Of a stretch of DNA of 64,000 nt, positions 8,885-20,006 are shown one piece after another. The notes under the pieces were generated by a model. That model did not search any database, was not told the DNA's origin, and was given only the letters and a program-made list of their open reading frames with translations. Within the stretch, counting starts at the first letter, position 1. Each line of letters begins with the position of its first letter. This DNA comes from Mannheimia cairinae (GTDB lineage: Bacteria > Pseudomonadota > Gammaproteobacteria > Enterobacterales > Pasteurellaceae), in contig NZ_JAQSJE010000003.1 in NCBI RefSeq assembly GCF_028649535.1, positions 62,001-126,000 of the forward strand. The letters run 5' to 3'. The position numbers and the translations under genes are program-made.

Positions 8885-10435
8885 ATGTTAGACGTAGTTG
8901 AACTCTCACGTTTGCAGTTTGCTTTAACTGCACTCTACCACTTCTTATTCGTACCACTTACATTAGGTCTTTCTTTCATTCTTGTGGTGATGGAAACCTT
9001 ATATGTAACGACGGGTAAAGAAGTATATAAAGATATGACTAAATTCTGGGGTAAGTTATTTGGTATTAACTTTGCTCTAGGTGTAACAACTGGTATTACA
9101 ATGGAATTCCAGTTTGGTATGAACTGGTCATATTATTCTCATTATGTGGGAGACATTTTTGGTGCTCCATTAGCGATTGAAGGCTTAATGGCATTCTTCC
9201 TAGAATCTACATTTGTGGGATTGTTCTTCTTCGGTTGGGATCGTTTATCAAAAGGTAAACATTTATTAGCAACATATTGTGTTGCATTTGGTTCTAACTT
9301 CTCAGCATTGTGGATTTTAGTTGCTAACGGTTGGATGCAAAACCCAGTTGGTTCTGAGTTTAATTTTGAAACAATGCGTATGGAATTAGCAAGTTTCTCT
9401 GAACTTGTTTTAAACCCAGTAACGCAGGCGAAGTTCTTACATACCGTAACAGCGGGCTATACTTGTGGTGCAATCTTTGTATTAGGAATTAGTGCTTACT
9501 ATATCTTAAAAGGCCGTGATTTAGGCTTTGCAAAACGTTCATTCTCTGTTGGTGCAAGTTTTGGTTTAATTGCGATTATCTCTGTATTAGTAATGGGTGA
9601 TGAATCAGGTTATACCATCGGTCAAGCTCAACCAACAAAATTAGCGGCAATGGAAGGGGAGTTTGAAACTCAGCCTGCACCAGCTGCGTGGAATGTGGCT
9701 GTAATTCCTAATACCGCTGAAATGAAAAATGAATTCGCAATTCATATTCCTTATGCGGCAGGTATTATTGCAACTCGTTCTTTAGATACTGAAATTAAAG
9801 GCTTAAAAGATATTCGTGTTGTAAATGAGCAACGTGTTCGTACAGGTATTCAAGCTTATGCGTTATTAGAAAAATTACGTTCAGGCGATTATACCGAAGC
9901 TGATAAAGCAGCCTTTAAAGAAGTAGAAAAAGATTTAGGATTTGGCTTATTGTTAAAACAATATACAGATAATGTTGTTGATGCAACTGAAGAGCAAATC
10001 CAAAAAGCAGCAGATAGTACTATTCCAAATGTAGGTCCTACATTCTGGGCATTCCGTATTATGATGGCTTCTGGTGGTTTAATGCTTCTATTAATCATTT
10101 TTGCATTTGCTCAAAATGTACGTGGAACAGTAGGCTCAAACCGCTTCTTATTAAAAGCATTATTATGGGGTATTCCATTGCCTTGGATTGCTATTGAATC
10201 AGGTTGGTTCTTAGCAGAATATGGTCGTCAGCCTTGGGCGATTTATGAAATGTTACCTGTAGGTGTTTCTAATTCTGCATTAACAACTGGCGATTTATGG
10301 TTCACGATTGGGTTACTATGTGGTTTATATACACTGTTCTTAATTGTAGAAATGTATTTAATGTTCAAATATGGTCGTTTAGGTCCAAGTGCATTAAAAA
10401 CAGGTCGTTATCACTTTGAACAATCTGCAAAATAA
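8885..10435 (+). CDS. cydA: cytochrome bd ubiquinol oxidase subunit I
   Basis: A 516-residue membrane protein (E. coli 522). His19, a haem b595 ligand in the family, is in place in [10 protein letters not shown]. The CydA fingerprint GRQPW is present in [16 protein letters not shown], and the Q-loop lies between residues of about 250 and 380. It binds haems b558, b595 and d and oxidises ubiquinol with high oxygen affinity at the inner membrane. First gene of cydABX-ybgE. Shine-Dalgarno AAGAGGTTTGAG before the ATG. Confidence 0.98.
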   Translation: MLDVVELSRLQFALTALYHFLFVPLTLGLSFILVVMETLYVTTGKEVYKDMTKFWGKLFGINFALGVTTGITMEFQFGMNWSYYSHYVGDIFGAPLAIEGLMAFFLESTFVGLFFFGWDRLSKGKHLLATYCVAFGSNFSALWILVANGWMQNPVGSEFNFETMRMELASFSELVLNPVTQAKFLHTVTAGYTCGAIFVLGISAYYILKGRDLGFAKRSFSVGASFGLIAIISVLVMGDESGYTIGQAQPTKLAAMEGEFETQPAPAAWNVAVIPNTAEMKNEFAIHIPYAAGIIATRSLDTEIKGLKDIRVVNEQRVRTGIQAYALLEKLRSGDYTEADKAAFKEVEKDLGFGLLLKQYTDNVVDATEEQIQKAADSTIPNVGPTFWAFRIMMASGGLMLLLIIFAFAQNVRGTVGSNRFLLKALLWGIPLPWIAIESGWFLAEYGRQPWAIYEMLPVGVSNSALTTGDLWFTIGLLCGLYTLFLIVEMYLMFKYGRLGPSALKTGRYHFEQSAK

Positions 10436-10448
10436 TTAGGAGTTAAAA

Positions 10449-11585
10449 ATGATCGATTATGAAATTCTCCGCTTTATTTGGTGGATCTTAATTGCGGTAT
10501 TGTTAATTGGTTTTGCCATCACAGATGGTTTTGATATGGGCGTATTAAATCTTTTACCTGTTATTGGTAAAAGTAATGTTGAACGTCGTATTATGATCAA
10601 TACGATCGCTCCTCACTGGGATGGTAACCAAGTATGGTTATTAACGGCAGGTGGTGCTATCTTTGCGGCGTGGCCTACAGTATATGCAACTTCTTTCTCA
10701 GGGTTCTATATTGCAATGGTATTAGTTTTAGCGGCATTATTCTTCCGTCCAGTCGGTTTTGAATATCGTGCTAAAATTGATGATCCAAGATGGCGTAATG
10801 CTTGGGATTGGGGCTTATTTATTGGTGGTTTTGTTCCATCATTAGTATTCGGTGTTGCATTCGGTAATTTATTACAAGGTGTACCATTTGAGTTTAACAA
10901 TATTAACCAATCACAATACACAGGCACATTCTTTGGTTTGTTAAATCCATTTGCATTATTATGTGGTATCATTAGTTTAATGATGTTAACAACACAAGGT
11001 GCAACTTGGTTACAAATGAAAACAACAGATGAATTACATAATAATTCAAGAGTAGTTGCACAAATTACTGCGACAGTTGTTTTAGTAGCTTTTGTTTTAG
11101 CGGGTGTGTGGCTTTATTTTAAAGACGGCTTTATCATTACAAGTGAATTAGATCGTAATGCACAATCGTTATTGACTAATAAAACAGTGATTGTTGAGAC
11201 TGGTGCTTGGTTTAAAAATTATGCAGAAATGCCAATTTTATGGGTTGTTCCTGCATTAGCCATCATTGGTGCAATCTTGACAGTTATTAGCTCAAAAGCA
11301 AATCGTTCTGGCTGGGCATTCTTCTCATCATCACTGATGATTATTGGTGTTATTTTAACGGCTGCAGTTTCTATGTTCCCGTTCATTATGCCATCAATTA
11401 CTCATCCTGAAATGAGTTTAACAGTTTGGGATTCAACTGCGAGCCATACAACATTAACAGTTATGTTAATTGTTGCTGCGATCTTTGTTCCATTAGTATT
11501 AAGTTATACTATTTGGTCATATATCAAGATGTATGGTCGCTTAGATGCTAGCTATTTAGAAGAAAACAAAGCAAGTGCTTACTAA
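10449..11585 (+). CDS. cydB: cytochrome bd ubiquinol oxidase subunit II
   Basis: A 378-residue polytopic membrane protein (E. coli 379). It starts MIDYEILRFIWW and contains the conserved DGFDMG and PHWDGNQVWLLTAGG segments. It pairs with CydA to form the bd oxidase. It follows cydA by 13 bases with TTAGGAG as Shine-Dalgarno. Confidence 0.98.
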   Translation: MIDYEILRFIWWILIAVLLIGFAITDGFDMGVLNLLPVIGKSNVERRIMINTIAPHWDGNQVWLLTAGGAIFAAWPTVYATSFSGFYIAMVLVLAALFFRPVGFEYRAKIDDPRWRNAWDWGLFIGGFVPSLVFGVAFGNLLQGVPFEFNNINQSQYTGTFFGLLNPFALLCGIISLMMLTTQGATWLQMKTTDELHNNSRVVAQITATVVLVAFVLAGVWLYFKDGFIITSELDRNAQSLLTNKTVIVETGAWFKNYAEMPILWVVPALAIIGAILTVISSKANRSGWAFFSSSLMIIGVILTAAVSMFPFIMPSITHPEMSLTVWDSTASHTTLTVMLIVAAIFVPLVLSYTIWSYIKMYGRLDASYLEENKASAY

Positions 11586-11601
11586 TTAAGGAGACTAGAT
11601 T

Positions 11602-11700
11602 ATGTTTTATGTAACTTGGGTCTTAGGTGTGATGCTTGCAATTTTCTTTGCAACAGTTATCACTATTAGCGTTGAAAAAACGGGTAAGTTTGACGAGTAA
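11602..11700 (+). CDS. cydX: CydX, small subunit of bd oxidase (32 residues)
   Basis: A 32-residue single-pass membrane peptide, MFYVTWVLGVMLAIFFATVI..., ending KTGKFDE. It is 16 bases after cydB and preceded by TTAAGGAGAC. Size, the TrpVal/Leu-Gly pattern near residue 6 and the position match CydX (YbgT), which stabilises the haems of the bd oxidase. Its TAA overlaps the ATG of the next gene (TAATG), suggesting coupled translation. Confidence 0.95.
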   Translation: MFYVTWVLGVMLAIFFATVITISVEKTGKFDE

Positions 11701-11987
11701 TGATTAATACTCTTTATAACTTAACAGCAAAGGGCTTGTTAAAAGCCCTTTCTTTCCTTTTAGCAACAGCCTTATTTGCAACTATTTTGCTAAATTCGAC
11801 CGCTTTTAGCCAATATTTTGGCGGCAGAATTCCCTATTTAGCAATTCTGGCATTTTATGGTATGGCTATTTTGTGGATCCACGGAATAGGATTTGAAATA
11901 CGAACAACACTTTGGAAGGCAGTATTCTTACCAATAGTCGGATACTTGATCGTATTACCATCATTGTGGATTTTATTGAATAAATAG
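11700..11987 (+). CDS. ybgE: YbgE, cyd operon membrane protein
   Basis: A 95-residue protein with three likely membrane helices (about residues 14-30, 45-62, 73-92). It starts within the cydX stop codon and fits the YbgE family, which accompanies cydABX; its exact role is unclear. The stop codon overlaps the left arm of the operon terminator. Confidence 0.88.
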   Translation: MINTLYNLTAKGLLKALSFLLATALFATILLNSTAFSQYFGGRIPYLAILAFYGMAILWIHGIGFEIRTTLWKAVFLPIVGYLIVLPSLWILLNK

Positions 11988-12012
11988 AGGCTCTTTTGAA
12001 GCCTCTTTTTTC
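11987..12012 (+). terminator. cydABX-ybgE terminator
   Basis: GAGGCT (11987-11992) pairs with AGCCTC (12000-12005), followed by TTTTTT. The left arm begins at the last base of the ybgE stop codon. Confidence 0.8.
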
Positions 12013-12145
12013 TTTGGTTGTATTAATAAAAAATTTTTTTGTAGTATTGCTATAAAATCTACTTGCACAACGATTTTTCTATCTCTACAATAGCAAGCAA
12101 TTTACGCCTAAATTTTGGGCGTTTTTTCATTTTGAATAAGAGAAG

Positions 12146-12541
12146 ATGTCTATGGATTTCCCGATTCGAGTGTATTATGAAGATACTGATGCTGGTGGTG
12201 TTGTTTATCATGCTAATTATCTTAACTTTTTCGAACGTGCAAGAACGGAGTTTTTACGGCAATATAATTTTTCTCAGCAGGAACTATTTGCAAAATCATT
12301 TGCCTTTGTAGTTAGGCGAGTTGAAATAGATTATAAATCACCTGCTCGTTTGGATGATTTATTAAAAGTTGAAACAGTTATCTTAGAAGTAAAAAAAGCA
12401 AGCGTTATTTTTAAGCAAAATTTATGGAAAGATGAGATATGTTTAAGTAGTGCAACAGTAACTGTCGCCAGTGTTGATTTAGTAAAGATGAAACCGGTTG
12501 CAATTCCTGACGACATTCGTCAAGTGCTACAGATTAAATAA
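12146..12541 (+). CDS. ybgC: YbgC acyl-CoA thioesterase
   Basis: A 131-residue hotdog-fold protein, with VYYEDTDAGGVVYHANYLNF at residues 9-28 holding the catalytic Asp (Asp15 here), and LVKMKPVAIP near the end, closely following E. coli YbgC. It hydrolyses acyl-CoA and is linked to phospholipid metabolism. It opens the tol-pal cluster as in E. coli, 35 bases before tolQ. Confidence 0.95.
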   Translation: MSMDFPIRVYYEDTDAGGVVYHANYLNFFERARTEFLRQYNFSQQELFAKSFAFVVRRVEIDYKSPARLDDLLKVETVILEVKKASVIFKQNLWKDEICLSSATVTVASVDLVKMKPVAIPDDIRQVLQIK

Positions 12542-12576
12542 TTTTTTATATTTAAAAACTATTCGGAGTTTTAGTA

Positions 12577-13257
12577 ATGGGTACTGAATTTAGTCTTCTT
12601 TCGTTATTTTTGGAAGCAAGTATTGTTGTAAAGATCGTGATGTTGATCCTTGTAGTATTTTCAATTTTATCGTGGGCAGTGATTATTCAACGTAGCAAGG
12701 TGTTAGCAAAAGCAAAGAAAGATTCATTAGCATTTGAAGATCGCTTTTGGTCTGGCGAAGATTTAAATCGCCTACATCAAGGATTGGAAAATCGCCGTGA
12801 TGCTTTAAGTGGCTCTGAGCAGATCTTCTATGTAGGGTTTAAAGAGTTTACACGCTTACAACAGGCGAATCCTGAAGCTCCAGAATCAATTATTCAAGGC
12901 TCAACTCGTGCAATGAATTTAGCATTAAATCGTGAAATGGAAGAGCTGGAAAATTACATTCCTTTTTTAGGAACAGTTGGATCAATTAGCCCTTATATTG
13001 GCCTATTTGGTACAGTTTGGGGGATTATGCATTCATTTATGGGATTAAGTGCAGTAAAACAAGCAACATTACAATCTGTTGCACCAGGTATTGCTGAAGC
13101 ACTTATTGCAACAGCAATCGGCTTATTTGCGGCAATTCCGGCTGTTATGGCATATAACCGTTTGAATTTACGTCTAGGAAAAGTTGAGCAAGGGTATGTA
13201 AACTTTATTGATGAATTTACTACTTTATTACATCGCCAGGTTTTTTCTAAAAAGTAA
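12577..13257 (+). CDS. tolQ: TolQ, Tol-Pal motor subunit
   Basis: A 226-residue inner-membrane protein (E. coli 230) of the MotA/TolQ/ExbB family. It has an N-terminal helix at about residues 15-35 and two helices after the cytoplasmic loop, with [20 protein letters not shown] and [20 protein letters not shown]. With TolR it uses proton motive force to energise TolA during division. Shine-Dalgarno CGGAG before ATG. Confidence 0.97.
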   Translation: MGTEFSLLSLFLEASIVVKIVMLILVVFSILSWAVIIQRSKVLAKAKKDSLAFEDRFWSGEDLNRLHQGLENRRDALSGSEQIFYVGFKEFTRLQQANPEAPESIIQGSTRAMNLALNREMEELENYIPFLGTVGSISPYIGLFGTVWGIMHSFMGLSAVKQATLQSVAPGIAEALIATAIGLFAAIPAVMAYNRLNLRLGKVEQGYVNFIDEFTTLLHRQVFSKK

Positions 13258-13384
13258 TTGATATAAGCAGTTAAATTCTAATGAATTTTTGCAATTCTTT
13301 TGCAAGATTTAACCGCTTGTGATGAGGTGTCTTTACACCAAAGAAATAAATAATCAGTGCATTAGCACTTTAGAAGAGGAATGT

Positions 13385-13825
13385 ATGTCTTCTCGTCGTG
13401 TAAAACGTAATGACATTAAATCTGAAATTAATATCGTACCATTCTTAGATGTTTTGTTGGTGTTGTTGCTTATTTTTATGGCAACAGCTCCAATTATTAG
13501 TCAAAGTGTGGAGGTTAATTTACCAGAAGATTCACATAGCCAATCCGTTTCAAATGAAGATAAAACCCCAGTTATCTTAGAAGTTGCAGGAATTGGCGAA
13601 TATAAATTAAAAATTGATGGTAATTATATACAAAGTAATGAACAAGCTAATTTGGCAGAAGCAGAAGTAATAGCCTATGCTAGCGAGCAATTTCAAAAAG
13701 ATAATAATACTTTATTTTTAGTTGCTGGCGACAAAGTTGTACCTTATGAAGAAATTATGAAAGGTATCACATTACTTAAAGAAGCGGGTGTTAAATCGGT
13801 TGGTTTAATGACTGAAGGTAAATAA
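13385..13825 (+). CDS. tolR: TolR, Tol-Pal motor subunit
   Basis: A 146-residue protein starting MSSRRVKRNDIKSEINIVPF. One membrane helix follows, carrying the essential Asp22 (FLDVLLVLLLIFM; Asp23 in E. coli), then a periplasmic ExbD-like domain. The ATG at 13385 is chosen because AGAGGAAT lies just upstream; an earlier in-frame start would pass through an uptake sequence (ACCGCTTGT). The 127-base gap after tolQ carries that uptake core. Confidence 0.95.
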   Translation: MSSRRVKRNDIKSEINIVPFLDVLLVLLLIFMATAPIISQSVEVNLPEDSHSQSVSNEDKTPVILEVAGIGEYKLKIDGNYIQSNEQANLAEAEVIAYASEQFQKDNNTLFLVAGDKVVPYEEIMKGITLLKEAGVKSVGLMTEGK

Positions 13826-13842
13826 TAAGCCAAGGATAACGT

Positions 13843-15108
13843 GTGAAATCTCAACAAGATAGACTAGAGCTTGCAGTTATTATTTCAATCTTATTGCATA
13901 TATTGCTAATTGGATTGTTATTGCTTGGGTCTCTTTTCACAAAAACTAATCTAGCATCTGCAGGTGGTAGTGGCGGAGATAGTGACAGCTTCGAGGCTGT
14001 TATGGTGGATACGGGGCAGGTGGCCGCTGAGTATGGGCAATTAATCGCCGAGAAAAGAGGTTCTCAAGCACTAAAACCAGCAACAGTGGAATCAAAGGAA
14101 AAACCTTTAAAAGAAGAAACTGTTGAAAAAGTGGAGGAGGCTAAGCCAACACCAGAAGAAATCCAAGAGCAAAAACAAGCTGAGCTTGCAGCAATTCAAG
14201 AACAACAACGGCAACAAGAAATAGAGCAGCAAAAGCTACTAGCGTTGCAAAAGCAAGAACAAGCTAAGCAAGAAGAGTTGAAAAAGCAACAAGCAGAAGA
14301 AGCTACTCGTAAAAAAGCAGCAGAAGCAGCAAGATTGAAAGCTGAGGCAGAAGCTAAGCGTTTAGAGGCTGCAGCCAAACAGGCTGAAGAAGAGAAGAAA
14401 GCTAAGGAAGCTCAGAAAAAAGCTGAGCAGCAAAAACGACTTGAACAACAAAAACAAGCAGAAAAAGAGGCGAAATTAAAGGCTGAGCAAGAAGCTAAAG
14501 AAAAAGCAGAACGAGAAGCTAAGCAAAAAGCAGAACGAGAAGCCAAAGCTAAAGCGGAAAGGGAAGCTAAGTTAAAAGCCGAAAAAGAAGCGAAAGAAAA
14601 GGCTGAGAGAGAAGCTAAAGCCAAGGCTGCAGCAGAAGCCAAAGCTAAAGCAGCTGCTGAAGCAAAAGCTAAAGCCGATGCTGCCAAAGCAGCTCAAGCA
14701 AGAAATAATCAAGCACTTGATGATTTCTTAAGTGGAGGTGATGTTGGCGGAGGTTCCAGCAGGGGGGGTAATAAAAACTCATCAGGCTCACAAGGTAGTG
14801 GTGGTAGAACTGGGCTTGGGCAAGGAGCCAATGTTGATGGTAATGCATATGGGCAACGAATTAAGAGATTAATTCAATCGAAATATCGGGTCGATCCTAG
14901 TTTTGCTGGGAAGCAATGTGATGTTAAGATTTTCTTAAGCCGAGATGGTACAATTACTAATTATCAGGTTATTAAAGGTGATAAAGCAGTTTGTGATGCG
15001 GCAGTTAGTGCTATTGTGGCAACTAGAAAAGTACCAGCTGCACCTTCAGATGCAGTTTACAATATGTTTAAATCACCAACGCTTGATTTTAGTTTAAAAA
15101 TTAAATAA
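13843..15108 (+). CDS. tolA: TolA, Tol-Pal trans-periplasmic protein
   Basis: A 421-residue protein, the same length as E. coli TolA. It has one N-terminal membrane helix (about 10-34), then a very long Lys/Glu/Ala-rich helical stalk (about 85-285, repeats of the type EAKAKAEREAK), a Gly/Ser-rich hinge and a C-terminal TolA domain with a Cys pair (KQCDVKIF, KAVCDAAV). It links the TolQR motor to Pal and TolB. The start is GTG at 13843, with AAGGAT upstream. The stalk DNA is low in complexity but is genuine coding sequence. Confidence 0.96.
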   Translation: MKSQQDRLELAVIISILLHILLIGLLLLGSLFTKTNLASAGGSGGDSDSFEAVMVDTGQVAAEYGQLIAEKRGSQALKPATVESKEKPLKEETVEKVEEAKPTPEEIQEQKQAELAAIQEQQRQQEIEQQKLLALQKQEQAKQEELKKQQAEEATRKKAAEAARLKAEAEAKRLEAAAKQAEEEKKAKEAQKKAEQQKRLEQQKQAEKEAKLKAEQEAKEKAEREAKQKAEREAKAKAEREAKLKAEKEAKEKAEREAKAKAAAEAKAKAAAEAKAKADAAKAAQARNNQALDDFLSGGDVGGGSSRGGNKNSSGSQGSGGRTGLGQGANVDGNAYGQRIKRLIQSKYRVDPSFAGKQCDVKIFLSRDGTITNYQVIKGDKAVCDAAVSAIVATRKVPAAPSDAVYNMFKSPTLDFSLKIK

Positions 15109-15123
15109 TTTAGAGGGTTAAAA

Positions 15124-16413
15124 ATGAAGTTATTCTCTCGTATATCGGGTGTAATAAGTCTTATATCTGCATTCATTTCTACATCAGTGTTTGCAGATTC
15201 AGATGTTCGAATTTCGATTGATGAAGGTGTTAGTATGGCTCAACCCATAGCGGTTGTACCATTTAAAGTAAATGGTAATGTGCCAGCTGATATTGCACAG
15301 ATTATTTCTGACGATTTGCGAAATAGTGGTAAATTTACACCGCTTGAACGTTCAAGAATGCCTGCACAGCCAGGTTCGGCTGCAGAAGTTGTTGCTGACC
15401 AATGGAGTGCTATTGGGATTGATAATATTGTTGTTGGGCAAGTAAGCCCAGCAAATGGTGGCTATAATGTTGCTTATCAATTAATTGATACTTTAGGGGT
15501 TTCAGGTACAGCTGGTGGGGTAATTGAGCAAGGAGCATTTATTGTTCCAGCAGCTCAAATTCGTCAAGGTGCACACACTGTTAGTGATCAAGTATTTGAG
15601 AAATTGACACAAATTAAGGGGGCTTTTAGAACAAAAATTGCCTATGTTGTACAACGTGGTGTATCATCATATGAATTAAGAGTATCTGATTATGATGGTT
15701 TTAATGCCTTTACTGTAACTAGAAGTAAAGAGCCGCTAATGTCTCCAGAATGGTCGCCTAATGGTGAAAAATTAGCTTACGTAACATTTGAAAATAAAAG
15801 AGCACAAATTGTTGTGCAAGATTTGCGTTCAGGGGCTCGCAATGTAGTTGCTGCATTACGAGGTCATAATGGTGCACCTGCTTTCTCTCCTGATGGTTCA
15901 CGTATTGCATTTGCGTCTAACCAAGATGGTGAATTAAATATTTATGTTGTTGGAAGTAATGGTGGCACACCAAATAAATTAACAGCAAATGCGGGTAATA
16001 ATACCGAACCAAGTTGGTCTCCAGATGGAAGTACAATATACTTTACTTCTGACCGTGCAGGTTCTCCGCAAGTTTACAGAATGAGTTCATCAGGCGGTGG
16101 TGTAACCCCTATGGGAGGACGTGGTAGCTATAACGCTAAAGTCTCCTCTGATGGTAAGAATTTAATCATGATTGCAGGTGATAAAGTTGTGAAACGCGAT
16201 CTCGCTTCAGGTAGCACAGAAGTTTTGAGTTCAACTTTCTTAGACGAAAGTCCAAGTATTTCTCCAAATGGCATTATGGTTATCTATAGCTCTACTAAAG
16301 GTACGAGCAAAGTGCTACAGTTGGTGTCAGCAGATGGCCGTTTTAAAGCTAATTTGCCGGGAGCAGGTGGGCATTACAAATTCCCTGCGTGGTCACCATA
16401 TTTGATTAAATAA
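15124..16413 (+). CDS. tolB: TolB, periplasmic beta-propeller
   Basis: A 429-residue protein (E. coli 430) with a signal peptide ending SVFA before DSDVRISI. An N-terminal domain is followed by a six-bladed propeller with repeated SPDG/WSPDGS motifs (for example [30 protein letters not shown]). It binds Pal and TolA at the outer membrane. It lies 15 bases after tolA in the same operon. Confidence 0.97.
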   Translation: MKLFSRISGVISLISAFISTSVFADSDVRISIDEGVSMAQPIAVVPFKVNGNVPADIAQIISDDLRNSGKFTPLERSRMPAQPGSAAEVVADQWSAIGIDNIVVGQVSPANGGYNVAYQLIDTLGVSGTAGGVIEQGAFIVPAAQIRQGAHTVSDQVFEKLTQIKGAFRTKIAYVVQRGVSSYELRVSDYDGFNAFTVTRSKEPLMSPEWSPNGEKLAYVTFENKRAQIVVQDLRSGARNVVAALRGHNGAPAFSPDGSRIAFASNQDGELNIYVVGSNGGTPNKLTANAGNNTEPSWSPDGSTIYFTSDRAGSPQVYRMSSSGGGVTPMGGRGSYNAKVSSDGKNLIMIAGDKVVKRDLASGSTEVLSSTFLDESPSISPNGIMVIYSSTKGTSKVLQLVSADGRFKANLPGAGGHYKFPAWSPYLIK

Positions 16414-16440
16414 TAAATATTTCTCTATTAGGAGCAACAA

Positions 16441-16920
16441 ATGAAAAAATTTGCTAAAGTTTTAATGGTAGCAGTACCAGCTTTCGCATTAGCAGCATGT
16501 AGTAGTTCATCAGATAATGAAGCAGCAAATGCAAGTGCAAATGCAAACGCAGCAGCAAATGCAGCAGGCGAATTCGGTGGTTTAACAGCTGAACAATTAA
16601 AAGCACAATACAACACAGTATACTTCGGTTTCGATAGCTATGCAGTTGAAGGTGAATACCGTCAATTATTAGACGCTCACGCTCAATTATTAGCTCAAAC
16701 TCAAGGCAATGTAACTATCGCTGGTCACGCTGATGAGCGTGGTACTCCAGAGTACAACATCGCATTAGGACAACGTCGTGCAGATGCAGTTAAAGGTTAC
16801 TTAGCAGCTAAAGGTGCTAACAACACTTCAACAGTATCTTACGGTGAAGAAAAACCAGCAGTATTAGGTCACACAGAAGCTGACTATGCGAAAAACCGTC
16901 GTGCGGTATTAGAATACTAA
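16441..16920 (+). CDS. pal: Pal, peptidoglycan-associated lipoprotein
   Basis: A 159-residue lipoprotein: lipobox LAAC (Cys20), an Ala/Asn-rich linker, then the OmpA-like domain with [27 protein letters not shown] and KNRRAVLEY, which binds diaminopimelate of peptidoglycan. It corresponds to the P6 antigen of Haemophilus. It ends the operon at a strong terminator. The cpoB(ybgF) gene that follows pal in E. coli is absent. Confidence 0.97.
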   Translation: MKKFAKVLMVAVPAFALAACSSSSDNEAANASANANAAANAAGEFGGLTAEQLKAQYNTVYFGFDSYAVEGEYRQLLDAHAQLLAQTQGNVTIAGHADERGTPEYNIALGQRRADAVKGYLAAKGANNTSTVSYGEEKPAVLGHTEADYAKNRRAVLEY

Positions 16921-16950
16921 TTAAGTAATCTACATAGCTTATAATTAATT

Positions 16951-16997
16951 ACGCCTTAAATATTGGTTTATACTTGATATTTAAGGCGTATTTTTAT
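16951..16997 (+). terminator. tol-pal terminator
   Basis: ACGCCTTAAATAT (16951-16963) pairs perfectly with ATATTTAAGGCGT (16977-16989). The 13-bp stem is followed by ATTTTTATAT. Confidence 0.88.
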
Positions 16998-17017
16998 ATC
17001 TATTTTCAACGGGCAAT

Positions 17018-17053
17018 AAAAAAGTTGGTAATTGTTAGAATTAATTACCAACT
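17018..17053 (-). terminator. terminator of the cspD-like gene
   Basis: AGTTGGTAATT (17023-17033) pairs with AATTACCAACT (17043-17053). On the leftward strand the stem is followed by TTTTTTATTG. It lies just beyond the cspD-like stop codon. Confidence 0.82.
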
Positions 17054-17087
17054 ATATTAGGCCGATGTTTAATTTCTTTTTATTCTT

Positions 17088-17300
17088 TTACTTTTCATCT
17101 ACTGGAACGATATTAGTAGCAGATGCTCCACGTTCACCTTGCACTAATTCAAACTGTACTTTTTGTCCGACTTTTAAAGAACGGTAACCTTCTGTTTTAA
17201 TTTCTGAAAAATGAGCAAAAATATCGCCTTCGCAAGCTTCAGAGGTAATAAAACCAAATCCTTTTACATTGTTAAACCATTTAACAATACCAATATCCAT
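17088..17300 (-). CDS. cspD: cold-shock domain protein, CspD-like
   Basis: A 70-residue single cold-shock domain: RNP1 KGFGFI (residues 13-18), RNP2 DIFAHF (26-31), then GYRSLKVGQKVQFELVQG. The Ala in DIFAHF and the GYRxLKxGQ segment fit CspD better than CspA. CspD binds single-stranded nucleic acid and slows replication in stationary phase in E. coli; whether it does so here is inferred. Monocistronic, with GGAGAAACACT before the ATG. Confidence 0.87.
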   Translation of the reverse strand: MDIGIVKWFNNVKGFGFITSEACEGDIFAHFSEIKTEGYRSLKVGQKVQFELVQGERGASATNIVPVDEK

Positions 17301-17410
17301 AGTGTTTCTCCAATATAGTTAAATTCAATAGTTTGAATTGTAAATAAAATAGTTGAAACTACAATGAATAAAGTTCGAAAACTAGACAAAGATCACAAAA
17401 TTTTTCGTGT

Positions 17411-17983
17411 TTAGAAGATGGAAGTTTCTAATTTGATAATGCCTTCTTCAATAAGGATAGATTTTCCAAATTTTTTAACCATTGCCTCTCGCATTTTATT
17501 ATCATCTAGAGTATAGATTGGGGTATTATTTAAGAAATAACTTAATCCCTCGGCAAGCATTGGGAGAAACATTTGTAGTTCGTTTTGGTATTTATTTGGC
17601 TGAGCAGACCAACTTAATAGTCGCACATCTTTTAAGAATAATGCACCTTTTTCTGCATCATAGTAAGGAACTGTATCCATATCGAGCGTAATTGTTGCAT
17701 TATATTTTTTTCCTCTGATTTTTAAGATGCCATCGACAATACCTGAAATAGCAACTTTTTTCTCATCTGTTCGACCAATCTGAGTCTTTAGCGAGTGTAG
17801 GTTGTAATTTAATTCAAATAGATTAGGGATTCCGATTTTATCTTGTAAAGGTACTTTTTCATTTAATTTTGTTGCAAGATAATCGTTTATCTCTGCTTCA
17901 CTGATACTAAGTAAGCTCGCATTACTAGATAGAATTGCTCCAAAAGAAATCACTAGAATACTTAATTTTCGTAAAATTCTCAT
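17411..17983 (-). CDS. DUF1439 (YceB-like) envelope protein
   Basis: A 190-residue protein with an N-terminal signal sequence (MRILRKLSILVISFGAILSS) but no lipobox cysteine, unlike E. coli YceB, which is a lipoprotein. The body, ISEAEINDYLATKLNEKVPL then GIVDGILKIRGKKYNATITL and DAEKGALFLKDVRLLSW, matches the DUF1439 family. This fold resembles lipid-binding tubular proteins, but no function is established. Monocistronic. Confidence 0.78.
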   Translation of the reverse strand: MRILRKLSILVISFGAILSSNASLLSISEAEINDYLATKLNEKVPLQDKIGIPNLFELNYNLHSLKTQIGRTDEKKVAISGIVDGILKIRGKKYNATITLDMDTVPYYDAEKGALFLKDVRLLSWSAQPNKYQNELQMFLPMLAEGLSYFLNNTPIYTLDDNKMREAMVKKFGKSILIEEGIIKLETSIF

Positions 17984-18077
17984 AATTTACTCTTTTAAAT
18001 TAGGTTTAATGGCTTAAACAGGTTAAAATAGTTCCTGAGGTATAATAGTACCTCTTTCTATTTTAGGACAGAAAAAA

Positions 18078-18218
18078 ATGAAAAAATTCTTACTATGCGT
18101 AAGCATTTTGATGCTAGTTGCTTGCTCTTCAACGGGCGTTGGCGGAAGCATTGGAGCCGGAGGCGGCTCAAATGGTGTTGGAATCGGGTTAGGTGTAGGT
18201 ACTGGCTTTAGATTCTAA
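18078..18218 (+). CDS. 46-residue glycine-rich lipoprotein
   Basis: A short gene: signal peptide MKKFLLCVSILMLVAC with lipobox LVAC (Cys16), then SSTGVGGSIGAGGGSNGVGI and a Gly-rich end finishing GTGFRF. AGGACAG lies just upstream of the ATG, and the stop comes 57 bases before tgt. The lipobox, ribosome-binding site and start context support a real gene. The Gly/aromatic C-terminus is like those of small Pasteurellaceae lipoproteins of unknown role. It is divergent from the DUF1439 gene. Confidence 0.72.
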   Translation: MKKFLLCVSILMLVACSSTGVGGSIGAGGGSNGVGIGLGVGTGFRF

Positions 18219-18233
18219 TTTGTAAAATTTTAG

Positions 18234-19430
<1,197 letters not shown>

Positions 19431-19441
19431 GAGGGAAGAAT

Positions 19442-19954
19442 ATGCAACAACTTGAGCCACAAACCTTTGCAAGCTGGGCAGAACCGATTGATATGCTTTA
19501 TGCTTGTCATAGCAAGGTAAAAAGTTTTTGTCGTCAATTACAAATTTTGCCTGATTACCTTGAGAAAAATGGGGTAAACCAAGCAGTAATAAATGATGTG
19601 CAACAAATTTTAAACTATTTTAATATTTCAGCACCGCTTCATCACGAAGATGAAGAAGATGATTTCTTCCCTGAATTAATTAAGGTACAGCCTCAGGCTC
19701 AAGATGATGTTGATGAACTTGAACGGCAGCACGTACATCTGCATAAAAACTGGGATGATTTATCGCAACAGTTAGAGGATTTACTAGCAGGTAAAAGAGA
19801 AAATGTAGATAGTGCTCTGATTGAACGTTTTGTGGCAGGTTATGATGTGCATATTGCGATTGAAGAACCTCTATTTGAATTAGGACGTGAGCATTTAGCT
19901 CAAGAAAAATTATCTCAAATAGGTAAAGTAATGGCAGAACGCCGTAAGCTTTGA
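19442..19954 (+). CDS. hemerythrin-like (HHE) domain protein
   Basis: A 170-residue helical protein with the metal-ligand pattern of the hemerythrin/HHE family: His23 in LYACHSKVK, HHEDEEDDFFPEL near residue 66, RQHVHLHKNW, and HIAIEEPLFELGREHL near the end. Such proteins hold a di-iron site and are linked to oxygen, nitric oxide or iron-sulfur repair; which applies here cannot be told. It begins 11 bases after tgt, with AAGAGGGAAGA upstream, so it is likely co-transcribed. Confidence 0.82.
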   Translation: MQQLEPQTFASWAEPIDMLYACHSKVKSFCRQLQILPDYLEKNGVNQAVINDVQQILNYFNISAPLHHEDEEDDFFPELIKVQPQAQDDVDELERQHVHLHKNWDDLSQQLEDLLAGKRENVDSALIERFVAGYDVHIAIEEPLFELGREHLAQEKLSQIGKVMAERRKL

Positions 19955-20006
19955 TTTCTATTTCATTATTAGGGCGAATTATTATTCGCCCGCTTTATTT
20001 TAAACT

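Noticed and set aside
12063-12311. Rightward 82-codon frame overlapping ybgC
   Set aside because: It overlaps ybgC in another frame, has no ribosome site, and reads as low-information hydrophobic sequence.
14010-14700. Repetitive purine-rich stretch that looks like a tandem repeat
   Set aside because: It encodes the TolA helical stalk in one continuous frame; opposite-strand frames here are shadows.
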